In this document: piece by piece, positions 1 through 5,872 of the stretch
Position numbering within the stretch: the first letter of the stretch is position 1
Layout: each line of letters starts with the position of its first letter
Source of the DNA: Pseudomonadota bacterium
Lineage (GTDB): Bacteria; Pseudomonadota; Alphaproteobacteria; Rhizobiales; Hyphomicrobiaceae
NCBI GenBank assembly: GCA_023390485.1
Contig: JAEWCT010000164.1
Span: 1-7,704, forward strand
Direction: 5' to 3'
DNA: 7,704 nt
The notes under the pieces: model-generated
What the model saw: the letters and a program-made list of their open reading frames with translations, nothing else
The model's database searches: none
What the model was told of the DNA's origin: nothing
Made by a program: the position numbers and the translations under genes

Positions 1-1620
1 CGCCTCTACCTCTTCGATACGACGCTGCGCGACGGCGCCCAGACGACGGGCGTTGATTTTTCGCTCGAGGACAAGCGCCGGCTGATGCGCGTGCTCGACG
101 ACCTTGGCGTCGACTATATCGAGGGTGGGTTTCCCGGCGCCAACGCGACCGATACGGAGCTTTTCTCGGCTCGCCCCTCTCTGAAGTCTGCGCGCTTCAC
201 CGCATTCGGCATGACGAAGCGCGCCGGACGCTCAGTCTCGAACGATCCGGGACTTCAGGCCATTCTTCAGTCTGCCGCCGACAGCATCTGCCTCGTCGCC
301 AAGTCTTCCGATTACCAGGTGCGCGTCGCCCTTGGCATCACCAACGACGAGAATCTCGAAGCCATCCGCCAATCGGTCAGCGCCGTTGTCGAAACGCAGC
401 GCGAGGCGATGATCGACTGCGAGCATTTCTTCGACGGCTACAAGTCGAACCGCGACTACGCGCTCGCCGTCGCGAAGACAGCCTACGACGCCGGCGCGCG
501 CTGGGTCGTCCTTTGCGACACCAACGGCGGAACGCTGCCGCACGAAGTCGAGCGTATCGTCGCCGACGTCGCCAAGCACGTTCCAGGCGCGAACCTCGGC
601 ATTCACACGCACAATGATACCGAGAACGCCGTCGCCAACACGCTGATGGCGGTCCGCGCCGGATGTCGGCAGATTCAGGGTACGCTCAACGGCCTGGGCG
701 AGCGCTGCGGCAACGCCAATCTGACGTCGATCATTCCGACGCTGCTTCTGAAGAGCGAATTCGCCGAGGCATTCACGACGGGCGTTACGCCCGACAAGCT
801 TCGAACGCTCACGCATGCGAGCCGCGTGCTCGACGAAGTTTTGAACGAAGCGCCGAACCGTCACGCACCCTACGTTGGCGAAAGCGCCTTCGCGACAAAG
901 GCCGGCATTCACGCTTCCGCCCTGATGAAGGCGCCAGAAACCTACGAGCACGTTCCGCCCGAAAGCGTCGGCAACGAACGGCGCATCCTTGTATCGAAGC
1001 AGGGCGGCCGCTCCTCGCTGACATCGGCACTCGAGCGTCTCGGTCTGCCCTCCGATAAGGATGACGCGCGCGTGCAGGCGCTCCTTGATGAGGTGAAAGC
1101 GCGCGAGGATCAGGGCTATTCCTACGAGGCGGCGGAAGCATCGTTCGAGCTGCTGGCCCGCCGGGCGCTCGCCAGCGTGCCGCGCTATTTCTCCGTCGAT
1201 AATTTTCGCGTGACGGTCGAGCGCCATGAAGAGCGCTCGCGATCGCACAACGGCAACGGAACCGTTTCGCACGCCGTCGTCACCGTCTCGATCGCGGGCG
1301 ACGACGCGCCGCTGGTCTCGGTCGGCGAAGGCAACGGCCCCGTCAATGCCCTCGATAAGGCCCTGCGCAGCGATCTTGGCCGCTACCAGAAGCACATCGA
1401 GAACGTGGAGCTTGTCGACTACAAGGTCCGCATCCTGACGCAGACGCATGCGGGCGGCACCGATGCGGTAACGCGCGTTCTGGTCGAAAGTCATGACCCG
1501 CGAACCGGCGAGCGCTGGACGACGGTTGGCGTCTCGCCAAACATCATCGACGCGAGCTTCGAAGCGCTGCTCGACAGCATCAACTACAAGCTCCTGAAAG
1601 ACGAAGCTCAGGTCAGCTGA
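1..1620 (+). CDS. cimA: (R)-citramalate synthase, 5'-truncated by window edge
   Basis: Condenses pyruvate with acetyl-CoA to (R)-citramalate, the first step of the threonine-independent route to isoleucine; a cytoplasmic enzyme. The frame is open from base 1, giving 539 visible codons, and the metal-binding motif DTTLRDGAQ lies at visible residues 6-14. Since family members begin only a few residues before this motif, perhaps 4-10 codons are missing. The DRE-TIM barrel runs over roughly residues 1-280, with the second metal site HTHND at 202-206 and a GLGERCGNAN segment just after. The C-terminal LeuA-type allosteric domain covers about residues 390-535 and carries GNGPVNAL at 444-451. Total length fits the citramalate synthase family (about 540 residues). 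2-Isopropylmalate synthase and homocitrate synthase share the fold, but the overall sequence pattern fits citramalate synthase better. Feedback inhibition by isoleucine is expected from the family, not shown here. No partner gene follows in the same direction nearby. Confidence 0.93.
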   Translation, partial: RLYLFDTTLRDGAQTTGVDFSLEDKRRLMRVLDDLGVDYIEGGFPGANATDTELFSARPSLKSARFTAFGMTKRAGRSVSNDPGLQAILQSAADSICLVAKSSDYQVRVALGITNDENLEAIRQSVSAVVETQREAMIDCEHFFDGYKSNRDYALAVAKTAYDAGARWVVLCDTNGGTLPHEVERIVADVAKHVPGANLGIHTHNDTENAVANTLMAVRAGCRQIQGTLNGLGERCGNANLTSIIPTLLLKSEFAEAFTTGVTPDKLRTLTHASRVLDEVLNEAPNRHAPYVGESAFATKAGIHASALMKAPETYEHVPPESVGNERRILVSKQGGRSSLTSALERLGLPSDKDDARVQALLDEVKAREDQGYSYEAAEASFELLARRALASVPRYFSVDNFRVTVERHEERSRSHNGNGTVSHAVVTVSIAGDDAPLVSVGEGNGPVNALDKALRSDLGRYQKHIENVELVDYKVRILTQTHAGGTDAVTRVLVESHDPRTGERWTTVGVSPNIIDASFEALLDSINYKLLKDEAQVS

Positions 1621-1976
1621 AGGCGGCCGATGCTTTTATCCCCAGCTGTGGAAAAGTGTGGCGGCGGCGCGGATGCGCGCCGACGCGGTCCGGCACACCC
1701 TGGCTAGACACTTTTTTGCACGGCGAAACCGGGCTCAACGAACGCCGATCGCCTAAGCAATTATCGTCACTCGGATTTATCGAAATTTGCAGCGCGGAAT
1801 GCTGCATCGCATCGTTCGTCCGCACAGTGATCGAAAAGCAGCGGTAACTAAAAATCGCCACATTCAGTGTACGAACAACTTGTCCACGCATCGCTCGCTC
1901 GCTAGCACCGAGCTGTGGATAAGCTGTTGGTTACAGCAGCGGGAAAAAACGGGGAGCTTATCGGGGAGCGGGTATT
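1621..1976. other. Intergenic region without a gene, DnaA-box-like cluster
   Basis: The 356 bases between cimA and the outer-membrane protein gene hold no convincing coding region. Five 9-mers resemble the DnaA box TTATCCACA. They are TTATCCCCA (1636-1644, one mismatch), TTTTCCACA on the minus strand (1647-1655, one mismatch), TTATCGTCA (1761-1769, two), TTGTCCACG (1880-1888, two) and a perfect TTATCCACA on the minus strand (1914-1922). The first two face each other across CAGCTG, forming an imperfect palindrome at 1636-1655. The 13-mer AGCTGTGGAAAAG (1644-1656) recurs with one change as AGCTGTGGATAAG (1911-1923). Small hairpins lie at 1665-1682 and 1788-1806. No clearly AT-rich unwinding element was seen. 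Confidence 0.6.
1665..1682 (+). terminator. GC-rich hairpin after cimA (weak terminator candidate)
   Basis: A perfect 7-base-pair stem, CGGCGCG with CGCGCCG, closes a GATG loop 45 bases after the cimA stop codon. The nearest T run is six T at 1712-1717, too far away for a classical intrinsic terminator. It may be a rho-assisted 3' end or simply a GC-rich structure. Confidence 0.3.
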
Positions 1977-2834
1977 GTGATGCGTAAAAGCGTTGCGTTG
2001 ATCGCGTTTGTTTTACTTCAGTCAACCGGAGCATTTGCGGGCGGCAGCCTGAAGGACACGCCGGCACCCATACCACCACCAGCGGACGCTTGGTCCGGCT
2101 TTTCTGTAGGCGCCGGTATCGGTGGTGTCAGCATCGATCAGAATTCCACCGCAAGCGCAAAGCGATGGGATAAGTTTTGCCCTTATTGGGTATATTGGTG
2201 TTACCACGATCATGACCACATCTCGGGCGGCATGAACGATGACGACTGGAAGGTCTTCGGTACGGTGCAGGTGGGCTACGACCGGCTCATAACCGACCGC
2301 ATCTTGATCGGCGCCTTCGCCGACTACGACTTCTACCCCAACGGCGACGAAAGCTCCTCGGGAGGCAACTACTATAGGTCGCTCTCAGCCGATCTTCACC
2401 GCGACGGAGCTTGGACCGTCGGTGGCAGGCTCGGCGTCCTGGTGCGACCCGACCTTCTGGTCTACGGGTTGGGCGGCTTCTCGCGCATGAACCAGAGCGG
2501 CGAAGTGACGGCCAAGTTCAACGACTATTATTTGCCGACGAGCGTCACCTTAAAGGCTGGTGATCTCGATGGCTGGACGGTTGGCGGCGGTATCGAAACC
2601 AAGCTCGACAGGCTCGACAAGAGGCTGTCACTGAAGCTCGAATATCGCTACTCGCAATTCGACGGTGAGAGCGGGAAAGGTTCCGCCTGGAACTATGCGT
2701 ACAATTGCTGGGGGGAACACTTCGCGAAGGAAAAGGCCCGCTTCGATATCGACGATGCGACCGTGCAGTCGGTTCGCGCTGTGCTCGTCTGGAAATTACA
2801 GGCCGACGCAACGCCGATCGAACCGCTCAAGTAA
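1977..2834 (+). CDS. Outer-membrane beta-barrel protein (Omp25/31-like porin family)
   Basis: Predicted secreted outer-membrane protein of 285 residues. Residues 1-21 form a signal peptide: a basic start (RK), the hydrophobic core VALIAFVLL, and a likely cleavage after AFA, leaving mature GGSLKD. A proline-rich linker (PAPIPPP) leads into WSGFSVGAGIGG, the first barrel strand typical of Rhizobiales Omp25/31-type proteins. Alternating aromatic strands follow (WKVFGTVQVGYDRL, LSLKLEYRYSQFDG, VQSVRAVLVWKL). The last strand does not end the protein: about 12 residues follow it, whereas many such barrels stop at a terminal aromatic. Unusual for the class is a Cys/His cluster, C68 and C75 next to H77, H79 and H81, with a third cysteine at C244. 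GGGGAG at 1963-1968 lies 8 bases before GTG 1977 and 11 before ATG 1980, so the start could be either. Specific cargo or function cannot be read from the sequence. Confidence 0.8.
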   Translation: MMRKSVALIAFVLLQSTGAFAGGSLKDTPAPIPPPADAWSGFSVGAGIGGVSIDQNSTASAKRWDKFCPYWVYWCYHDHDHISGGMNDDDWKVFGTVQVGYDRLITDRILIGAFADYDFYPNGDESSSGGNYYRSLSADLHRDGAWTVGGRLGVLVRPDLLVYGLGGFSRMNQSGEVTAKFNDYYLPTSVTLKAGDLDGWTVGGGIETKLDRLDKRLSLKLEYRYSQFDGESGKGSAWNYAYNCWGEHFAKEKARFDIDDATVQSVRAVLVWKLQADATPIEPLK

Positions 2835-2860
2835 CGTCTGAAGTCACGATCGTCTTCCCT

Positions 2861-2900
2861 TGGGGTGCCTCGTCCGAAGTATCGCGTCGGAGGCATCCCA
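2861..2900. terminator. Bidirectional hairpin between convergent genes
   Basis: TGGGGTGCCTC pairs with GAGGCATCCCA as an 11-pair stem including one G-U pair. The loop could fold further through TCCGA and TCGGA. It lies between the stop codon of the outer-membrane protein gene and the end of the ubiquitin-like gene, which converge here, so one structure could end both transcripts. U tracts on either side are poor (CCCTCATTTC on the plus side). Confidence 0.55.
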
Positions 2901-2917
2901 CCCTCATTTCCGAACGA

Positions 2918-3214
2918 TTATCCCCCCGCAATCGCTCCGACGATAAGAAACGGCTTCGATCCAGCCGTCACTTCGTCCGGCAGCGGCGCGTCCATCGGCT
3001 CGTGCGAGAGGTCGCGCTGACACGCAAAAAATCTCAAGAACGGACGGCGCCGCTGCGTGGCATGATCGCGAATGGTTCCGCGCAAGACCGGATATCGCCT
3101 CTCGAGCGCATCGAGCAGGGATTGCTGCGTCGCTTCCCCATCCACATCGAGCAGAATTTCGCCGTTGATATTCGCGTGCATCCTGAGATGCGACGGCAGT
3201 ACGACGCGGATCAT
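2918..3214 (-). CDS. MoaD/ThiS-family ubiquitin-like protein with Gly-Gly tail
   Basis: A 98-residue beta-grasp protein of the MoaD/ThiS superfamily. It opens with the strand [10 protein letters not shown], followed by a second strand ([11 protein letters not shown]) and the typical helix segment [21 protein letters not shown] (split here as [11 protein letters not shown] and [10 protein letters not shown]). [16 protein letters not shown] and [11 protein letters not shown] complete the fold. The C-terminal Gly-Gly is the tail that MoaD, ThiS and archaeal SAMP proteins need for adenylation by an E1-like enzyme. The start was placed at the ATG overlapping the propeller gene's stop as ATGA, because the superfamily's first strand begins exactly there; GGAGG lies about 13 bases upstream. 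It is longer than MoaD (about 80 residues) and ThiS (about 66), and no molybdopterin, thiamine or E1 gene adjoins it. The two Gly codons lie in a run of six G (C on the plus strand, 2922-2927), a possible slippage site. Its target or sulfur acceptor is unknown. Confidence 0.85.
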   Translation of the reverse strand: MIRVVLPSHLRMHANINGEILLDVDGEATQQSLLDALERRYPVLRGTIRDHATQRRRPFLRFFACQRDLSHEPMDAPLPDEVTAGSKPFLIVGAIAGG

Positions 3215-4326
3215 GGGAGCGTTTGGACCTCCACCGAGAGCACGGGTGGCAAATCGCGAACAATGGCGCTCCAGGAATCGCCCGCATCGGCGGACGCATA
3301 CACCTGCCCGCCCGTCGTGCCGAAATAAACGCCGCACGCGTCGAGCGTATCGATGGCCATCGCGTCCCTAAGCACATTCACGTAGCAGTTCGATTGCGGC
3401 AGGCCATTTGTCAGCGGCTCCCATTCCTGGCCACCGGAGCGGCTACGCCAAACTTGCAGCTTGCCCTCGATCGGAAAGTGCTCGGAGTCGCTCTTGATGG
3501 GAACGACATAAATCGTTTCTGGTTCGTGCGCATGCACATCGATCGCGAACCCGAAATCCGTCGGCAGGTTGCCGCTGACCTCGTGCCAGGAATTGCCGGC
3601 ATCATCGCTCCGCATCACGTCCCAATGCTTTTGCATGAACAGCACATTGGGTCGCGACGGATGCATCGCAAGGCGGTGAATGCAGTGGCCGACTTCAGCA
3701 TGCGGGTCCGGTATGTGCTCCGACCTCAGCCCCTTGTTGATCGGCTGCCAGCTTTCGCCGCCGTCATCCGTCCTGAATGCACCAGCCGCAGAAATCGCGA
3801 TGAACATCCGCTTCGGATCGGCAGGATCGAGCAGAATGGTGTGCAGGCACATGCCGCCCGCGCCGGGCATCCAATGCGCCCCCGATCCATGACCGCGTAG
3901 GCCGGAAAGTTCGGCCCAGGATTTTCCTCCGTCATTCGAACGGAACAAGGCGGCGTCCTCGACCCCGGCAAAGACCGTATCCGGGTCGGTGACCGACGGC
4001 TCGAGATGCCAGACGCGTTTGAACTCCCAAGGATGTGGCGTGCCGTCGTACCATTGGTGCGTGCCGGGAACGCCATCGTAGGCGAACTTGTTGTCGACGG
4101 GCTCCCAGGTCTTTCCGCCATCGTCGGATCGCTGGATCTGCTGCCCGAACCAGCTACTCGACTGCGACGCATAAATCCGGTTTGGATCGGCCCGAGATCC
4201 TTTGACGTGATAAATTTCCCAACCGGCGAAATGGGGGCCGCTGACGTCCCAAGATTTGCGTGTGCCGTCCGATGTCAGAACGAATGCACCTTTCCGCGTT
4301 CCGACCAGTACCCGTACGCCTGTCAT
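3211..4326 (-). CDS. BNR/Asp-box beta-propeller protein (sialidase/VPS10-like fold)
   Basis: A 371-residue predicted beta-propeller. Asp-box motifs (S-x-D-x-G-x-x-W) recur at SDDGGKTW 67-74, SNDGGKSW 130-137, TDDGGESW 186-193, SDDAGNSW 240-247, a degenerate SRSGGQEW 295-302 and SADAGDSW 345-352. A weaker copy near 18-26 suggests six or seven blades. Histidine- and tryptophan-rich stretches, such as [13 protein letters not shown] (88-100), [10 protein letters not shown] (146-155) and [13 protein letters not shown] (211-223), look like a shared surface or active site. There is no signal peptide, so it is probably cytoplasmic, unlike secreted sialidases; the label exo-alpha-sialidase often attached to such proteins is not supported by a visible catalytic set. 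GGGAGG lies 4 bases before the start. Its stop overlaps the downstream MoaD/ThiS-like gene by 4 bases, implying translational coupling and a joint job. Enzyme or scaffold remains open. Confidence 0.85.
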   Translation of the reverse strand: MTGVRVLVGTRKGAFVLTSDGTRKSWDVSGPHFAGWEIYHVKGSRADPNRIYASQSSSWFGQQIQRSDDGGKTWEPVDNKFAYDGVPGTHQWYDGTPHPWEFKRVWHLEPSVTDPDTVFAGVEDAALFRSNDGGKSWAELSGLRGHGSGAHWMPGAGGMCLHTILLDPADPKRMFIAISAAGAFRTDDGGESWQPINKGLRSEHIPDPHAEVGHCIHRLAMHPSRPNVLFMQKHWDVMRSDDAGNSWHEVSGNLPTDFGFAIDVHAHEPETIYVVPIKSDSEHFPIEGKLQVWRSRSGGQEWEPLTNGLPQSNCYVNVLRDAMAIDTLDACGVYFGTTGGQVYASADAGDSWSAIVRDLPPVLSVEVQTLP

Positions 4327-4360
4327 GTCGCCTCCCAGTCATCCTGTCCGGGGAAGGCCC

Positions 4361-4389
4361 ATTATTGCCCCGCCCGTGATCCATTTGAA
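4361..4389 (-). promoter_or_regulatory. Sigma70-like promoter of the propeller/ubiquitin-like operon
   Basis: Read on the minus strand, TTCAAA (4 of 6 to TTGACA) and AATAAT (5 of 6 to TATAAT) are separated by exactly 17 bases. Transcription would begin near 4354, leaving about 28 bases of leader with the GGGAGG ribosome site before the start codon. Spacing and position support it, but alphaproteobacterial promoters are hard to call by eye. Confidence 0.45.
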
Positions 4390-4601
4390 GTCCACCACCC
4401 CACGAGGACGAACGGCGAGAGCAAATGCCGACATGGGCCGGCACGGACTCGGAAAAAAAGAATAGGATCGCCCATCGCATCGACGCTGGCACAGCGAATT
4501 GGCGCGATTTCGGCCGCATCGAACTTATGAAGTGGTGATGTGTGACTTTTATTAGAACGACTCTACAGACATCGCCGTATTTGGGAAATCGGGCGCCGCT
4601 T

Positions 4602-4616
4602 CTGTTCCGGGGACAG
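4602..4616. promoter_or_regulatory. 15-base palindrome of LysR-box type
   Basis: CTGTTCCGGGGACAG is a dyad with seven pairs around a central G, counting one G-T. It contains T-N11-A (4603 to 4615), the general LysR-type recognition spacing. Its centre is about 64 bases before the transcription start suggested by the weak promoter at 4638-4667, where LysR-type proteins usually anchor. CTGT-N7-ACAG is one base short of the gammaproteobacterial LexA spacing, and alphaproteobacterial LexA uses a different box, so LexA is unlikely. Confidence 0.35.
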
Positions 4617-4637
4617 CAGGGCACGGACATCTACCCG

Positions 4638-4668
4638 CTGGCAGCGATATAGAATTTCAACTATATCG
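4638..4668 (+). promoter_or_regulatory. Promoter with embedded palindromic operator before the LysR-type gene
   Basis: CGATATAG (4645-4652) and CTATATCG (4661-4668) form a perfect 8-base inverted repeat around an 8-base AT-rich spacer. A weak promoter overlaps it: CTGGCA at 4638-4643 and TATATC at 4662-4667, 18 bases apart. The palindrome would lie between and over the core elements, the usual place for autorepression. ATAG...CTAT recalls OxyR half-sites, but the gap here is 8 bases rather than 7. Confidence 0.4.
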
Positions 4669-4700
4669 AAGATGAAAAATGTCATTCGGGATCTTCACCG

Positions 4701-5618
4701 ATGTTTATCCGCCAAATGAGCTACCTGGTGGCGCTTGCCCGCGAAAAGCATTTCTCGCGTGCCGCTGAGCGCTGTCACGTGACCCAATCGACGTTGTCAT
4801 CCGGTCTCAAGGCGCTGGAACGCGAACTCGACATGCGCCTTGTTATTCGCGGGCCCAGATTTTTAGGTTTGACGCCCGAAGGAGAGCGCGTCGTCGCCTG
4901 GGCATCGCAGATCATCTCCGATTATGAAAACCTCAAACAGGACGTGGAGGGGATCCGCGAAGGATTGAATGGAACATTACGGTTTGGCGTCATTCCCGCA
5001 GCCATGCCGGCAGTGGCCAAGCTTACGTCTCCGTTTTGTGCCAAGCATCCGCACGTGACCGTCGACGTGCGATCGATGTCGTCCATCGACATTCAGAATG
5101 CTCTCGACAAATTTGAGATCGATGCCGGTCTCACCTACCTCGACAACGAGCCCCTCGCGAATGTCCGTAAGAAGGTTCTCTATCGCGAGAGATATCTTTT
5201 CGTGACGCATGCTGACGGTCCGCTTGCGCAGACGGACGCCATTACGTGGCGCGATGCGACTGCCGAGAATTTATGCTTGTTGCATGAGAGCATGCAAAAC
5301 CGGCGGGTCTTGAATAATCTCGTGGGATCGCTTGGCCTGAAGTTGGTGCCGACTGTCACATCGGACTCCTTCCTGGCCGTCTGCTCTCACGTCTGCAGTG
5401 GCGAATGGTCGAGCATCATTCCGCACACTTTTTCTTTCATTTTCCGAGGATGCGAGGAATTGGCTCTGGTTAATCTCATTGATCCCATTCATAGCCAGAC
5501 GATCGGTCTCGTCGCCTCGGCCCGCGATCCCCTGTCTCCGCTCGCGCATGCGCTGATGCATTGCGCCGGCCGCCTCGACATTGATCAGTTCGGGATCGAG
5601 ATTTTCGACAAGGTTTGA
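4701..5618 (+). CDS. LysR-type transcriptional regulator
   Basis: A 305-residue DNA-binding regulator with the normal LysR-type length and order. The N-terminal winged helix-turn-helix spans about residues 1-65, with FSRAAERCHVTQSTLSSGLK as the helix-turn-helix. A linker helix follows (about 66-90), and the effector-binding domain starts at GTLRFGVIPAAMPAV (91-105) and continues to about 295. Seven cysteines are present (25, 113, 192, 228, 232, 251, 288). C228 and C232 form a CSHVC pair in the segment facing the effector cleft, so a redox or metal input is possible but unproven. GGGA lies 9 bases before the ATG; the upstream ATG codons at 4672 and 4679 are out of frame. It precedes the formate dehydrogenase gene on the same strand with a 254-base gap, which makes that gene the natural target. 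Its effector is not known; formate or a C1 intermediate is only a guess from context. Confidence 0.9.
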   Translation: MFIRQMSYLVALAREKHFSRAAERCHVTQSTLSSGLKALERELDMRLVIRGPRFLGLTPEGERVVAWASQIISDYENLKQDVEGIREGLNGTLRFGVIPAAMPAVAKLTSPFCAKHPHVTVDVRSMSSIDIQNALDKFEIDAGLTYLDNEPLANVRKKVLYRERYLFVTHADGPLAQTDAITWRDATAENLCLLHESMQNRRVLNNLVGSLGLKLVPTVTSDSFLAVCSHVCSGEWSSIIPHTFSFIFRGCEELALVNLIDPIHSQTIGLVASARDPLSPLAHALMHCAGRLDIDQFGIEIFDKV

Positions 5619-5634
5619 TCGAGGGCATCGATCA
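5616..5634. promoter_or_regulatory. LysR-box palindrome ATC-N9-GAT over the regulator's stop codon
   Basis: TGATCGAGGGCATCGATCA is a perfect 7-base inverted repeat with a 5-base centre. It contains both ATC-N9-GAT and T-N11-A, hallmarks of LysR-type recognition sites. It begins at the TGA of the LysR-type gene. A TTGACC at 5654-5659 (5 of 6 to the -35 consensus) would place a start near 5690, about 65 bases downstream of the palindrome centre, the classical activator distance. As RNA it could also fold as a hairpin, but no U tract follows. Confidence 0.45.
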
Positions 5635-5653
5635 TCCAACAAATCACATGCGT

Positions 5654-5682
5654 TTGACCTGATCGCCTTTGTGCTTGAGGTT
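5654..5682 (+). promoter_or_regulatory. Candidate activator-dependent promoter of formate dehydrogenase
   Basis: TTGACC matches five of six -35 bases. The sequence 17 bases on, GAGGTT at 5677-5682, is a poor -10, which would suit a promoter that needs the upstream LysR-type activator. The leader would be about 180 bases and would contain the nested inverted repeat at 5689-5734. No better core promoter was found in this gap. Confidence 0.25.
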
Positions 5683-5688
5683 CCGCAA

Positions 5689-5734
5689 GCCTCGGCAAAC
5701 AATAGAGCTTTCTAAGAAAGCCGATTGCCAAGGC
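5689..5734 (+). repeat. Nested inverted repeats in the formate dehydrogenase leader
   Basis: GCCTCGGCAA (5689-5698) pairs with TTGCCAAGGC (5725-5734), nine of ten positions. Inside it a second perfect stem, GCTTTC with GAAAGC, spans 5707-5721 with a three-base loop. GAGG at 5677-5680 could instead pair with CCTC at 5690-5693, so alternative folds exist. Whether it is an RNA structure, a protein site or chance cannot be decided here. Confidence 0.4.
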
Positions 5735-5872
5735 GGGAAGCGCGAGGAGCGATGATCGTGTTCTGCTAACGACGAACGCGGTGCGTTCAACCCTCACCGA
5801 CAGCTTGTCACTCGTTCGAGGCATCTCGGACGAAGCGCCGCCTCATGGCCAATTCCATGATGGAGAAAGACC

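Larger units (their letters stand above)
4327..4700. other. Divergent intergenic region, no gene
   Basis: The 374 bases separate two divergent transcription units and contain no convincing coding region. The left third carries the promoter of the minus-strand operon. The middle (about 4400-4590) shows nothing recognised. The right end carries two palindromes in front of the LysR-type gene, described separately. Confidence 0.55.

Noticed and set aside
232..1494. Long minus-strand frame of 420 codons opposite cimA
   Set aside because: It mirrors cimA codons in GC-rich DNA, shows no recognisable domain, and cimA is unambiguous.
1890..1906. Short CGCT tandem repeat before the porin gene
   Set aside because: Only about three units; too short to be called a meaningful repeat.
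3215..3337. Upstream extension of the ubiquitin-like protein by 41 residues
   Set aside because: The extension is Arg/Cys-rich and lies inside the propeller gene. The beta-grasp fold begins exactly at the ATG in the ATGA overlap.
2904..3377. Second minus-strand frame overlapping the ubiquitin-like gene
   Set aside because: Arg- and Ala-rich with no family pattern; the MoaD/ThiS-like frame is the coupled and conserved-looking one.
3223..3900. Plus-strand frame of 225 codons opposite the propeller gene
   Set aside because: Low-complexity Arg/His-rich translation typical of an antisense shadow; the Asp-box gene on the other strand explains the region.
4602..4616. LexA box
   Set aside because: CTGT-N7-ACAG has the wrong spacing for CTGT-N8-ACAG, and alphaproteobacterial LexA recognises GTTC-N7-GTTC type sites.
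5752..5769. Five-codon frame MIVFC after GAGGAG in the fdh leader
   Set aside because: The ribosome-site spacing is only 2 bases and so short a frame is expected by chance.
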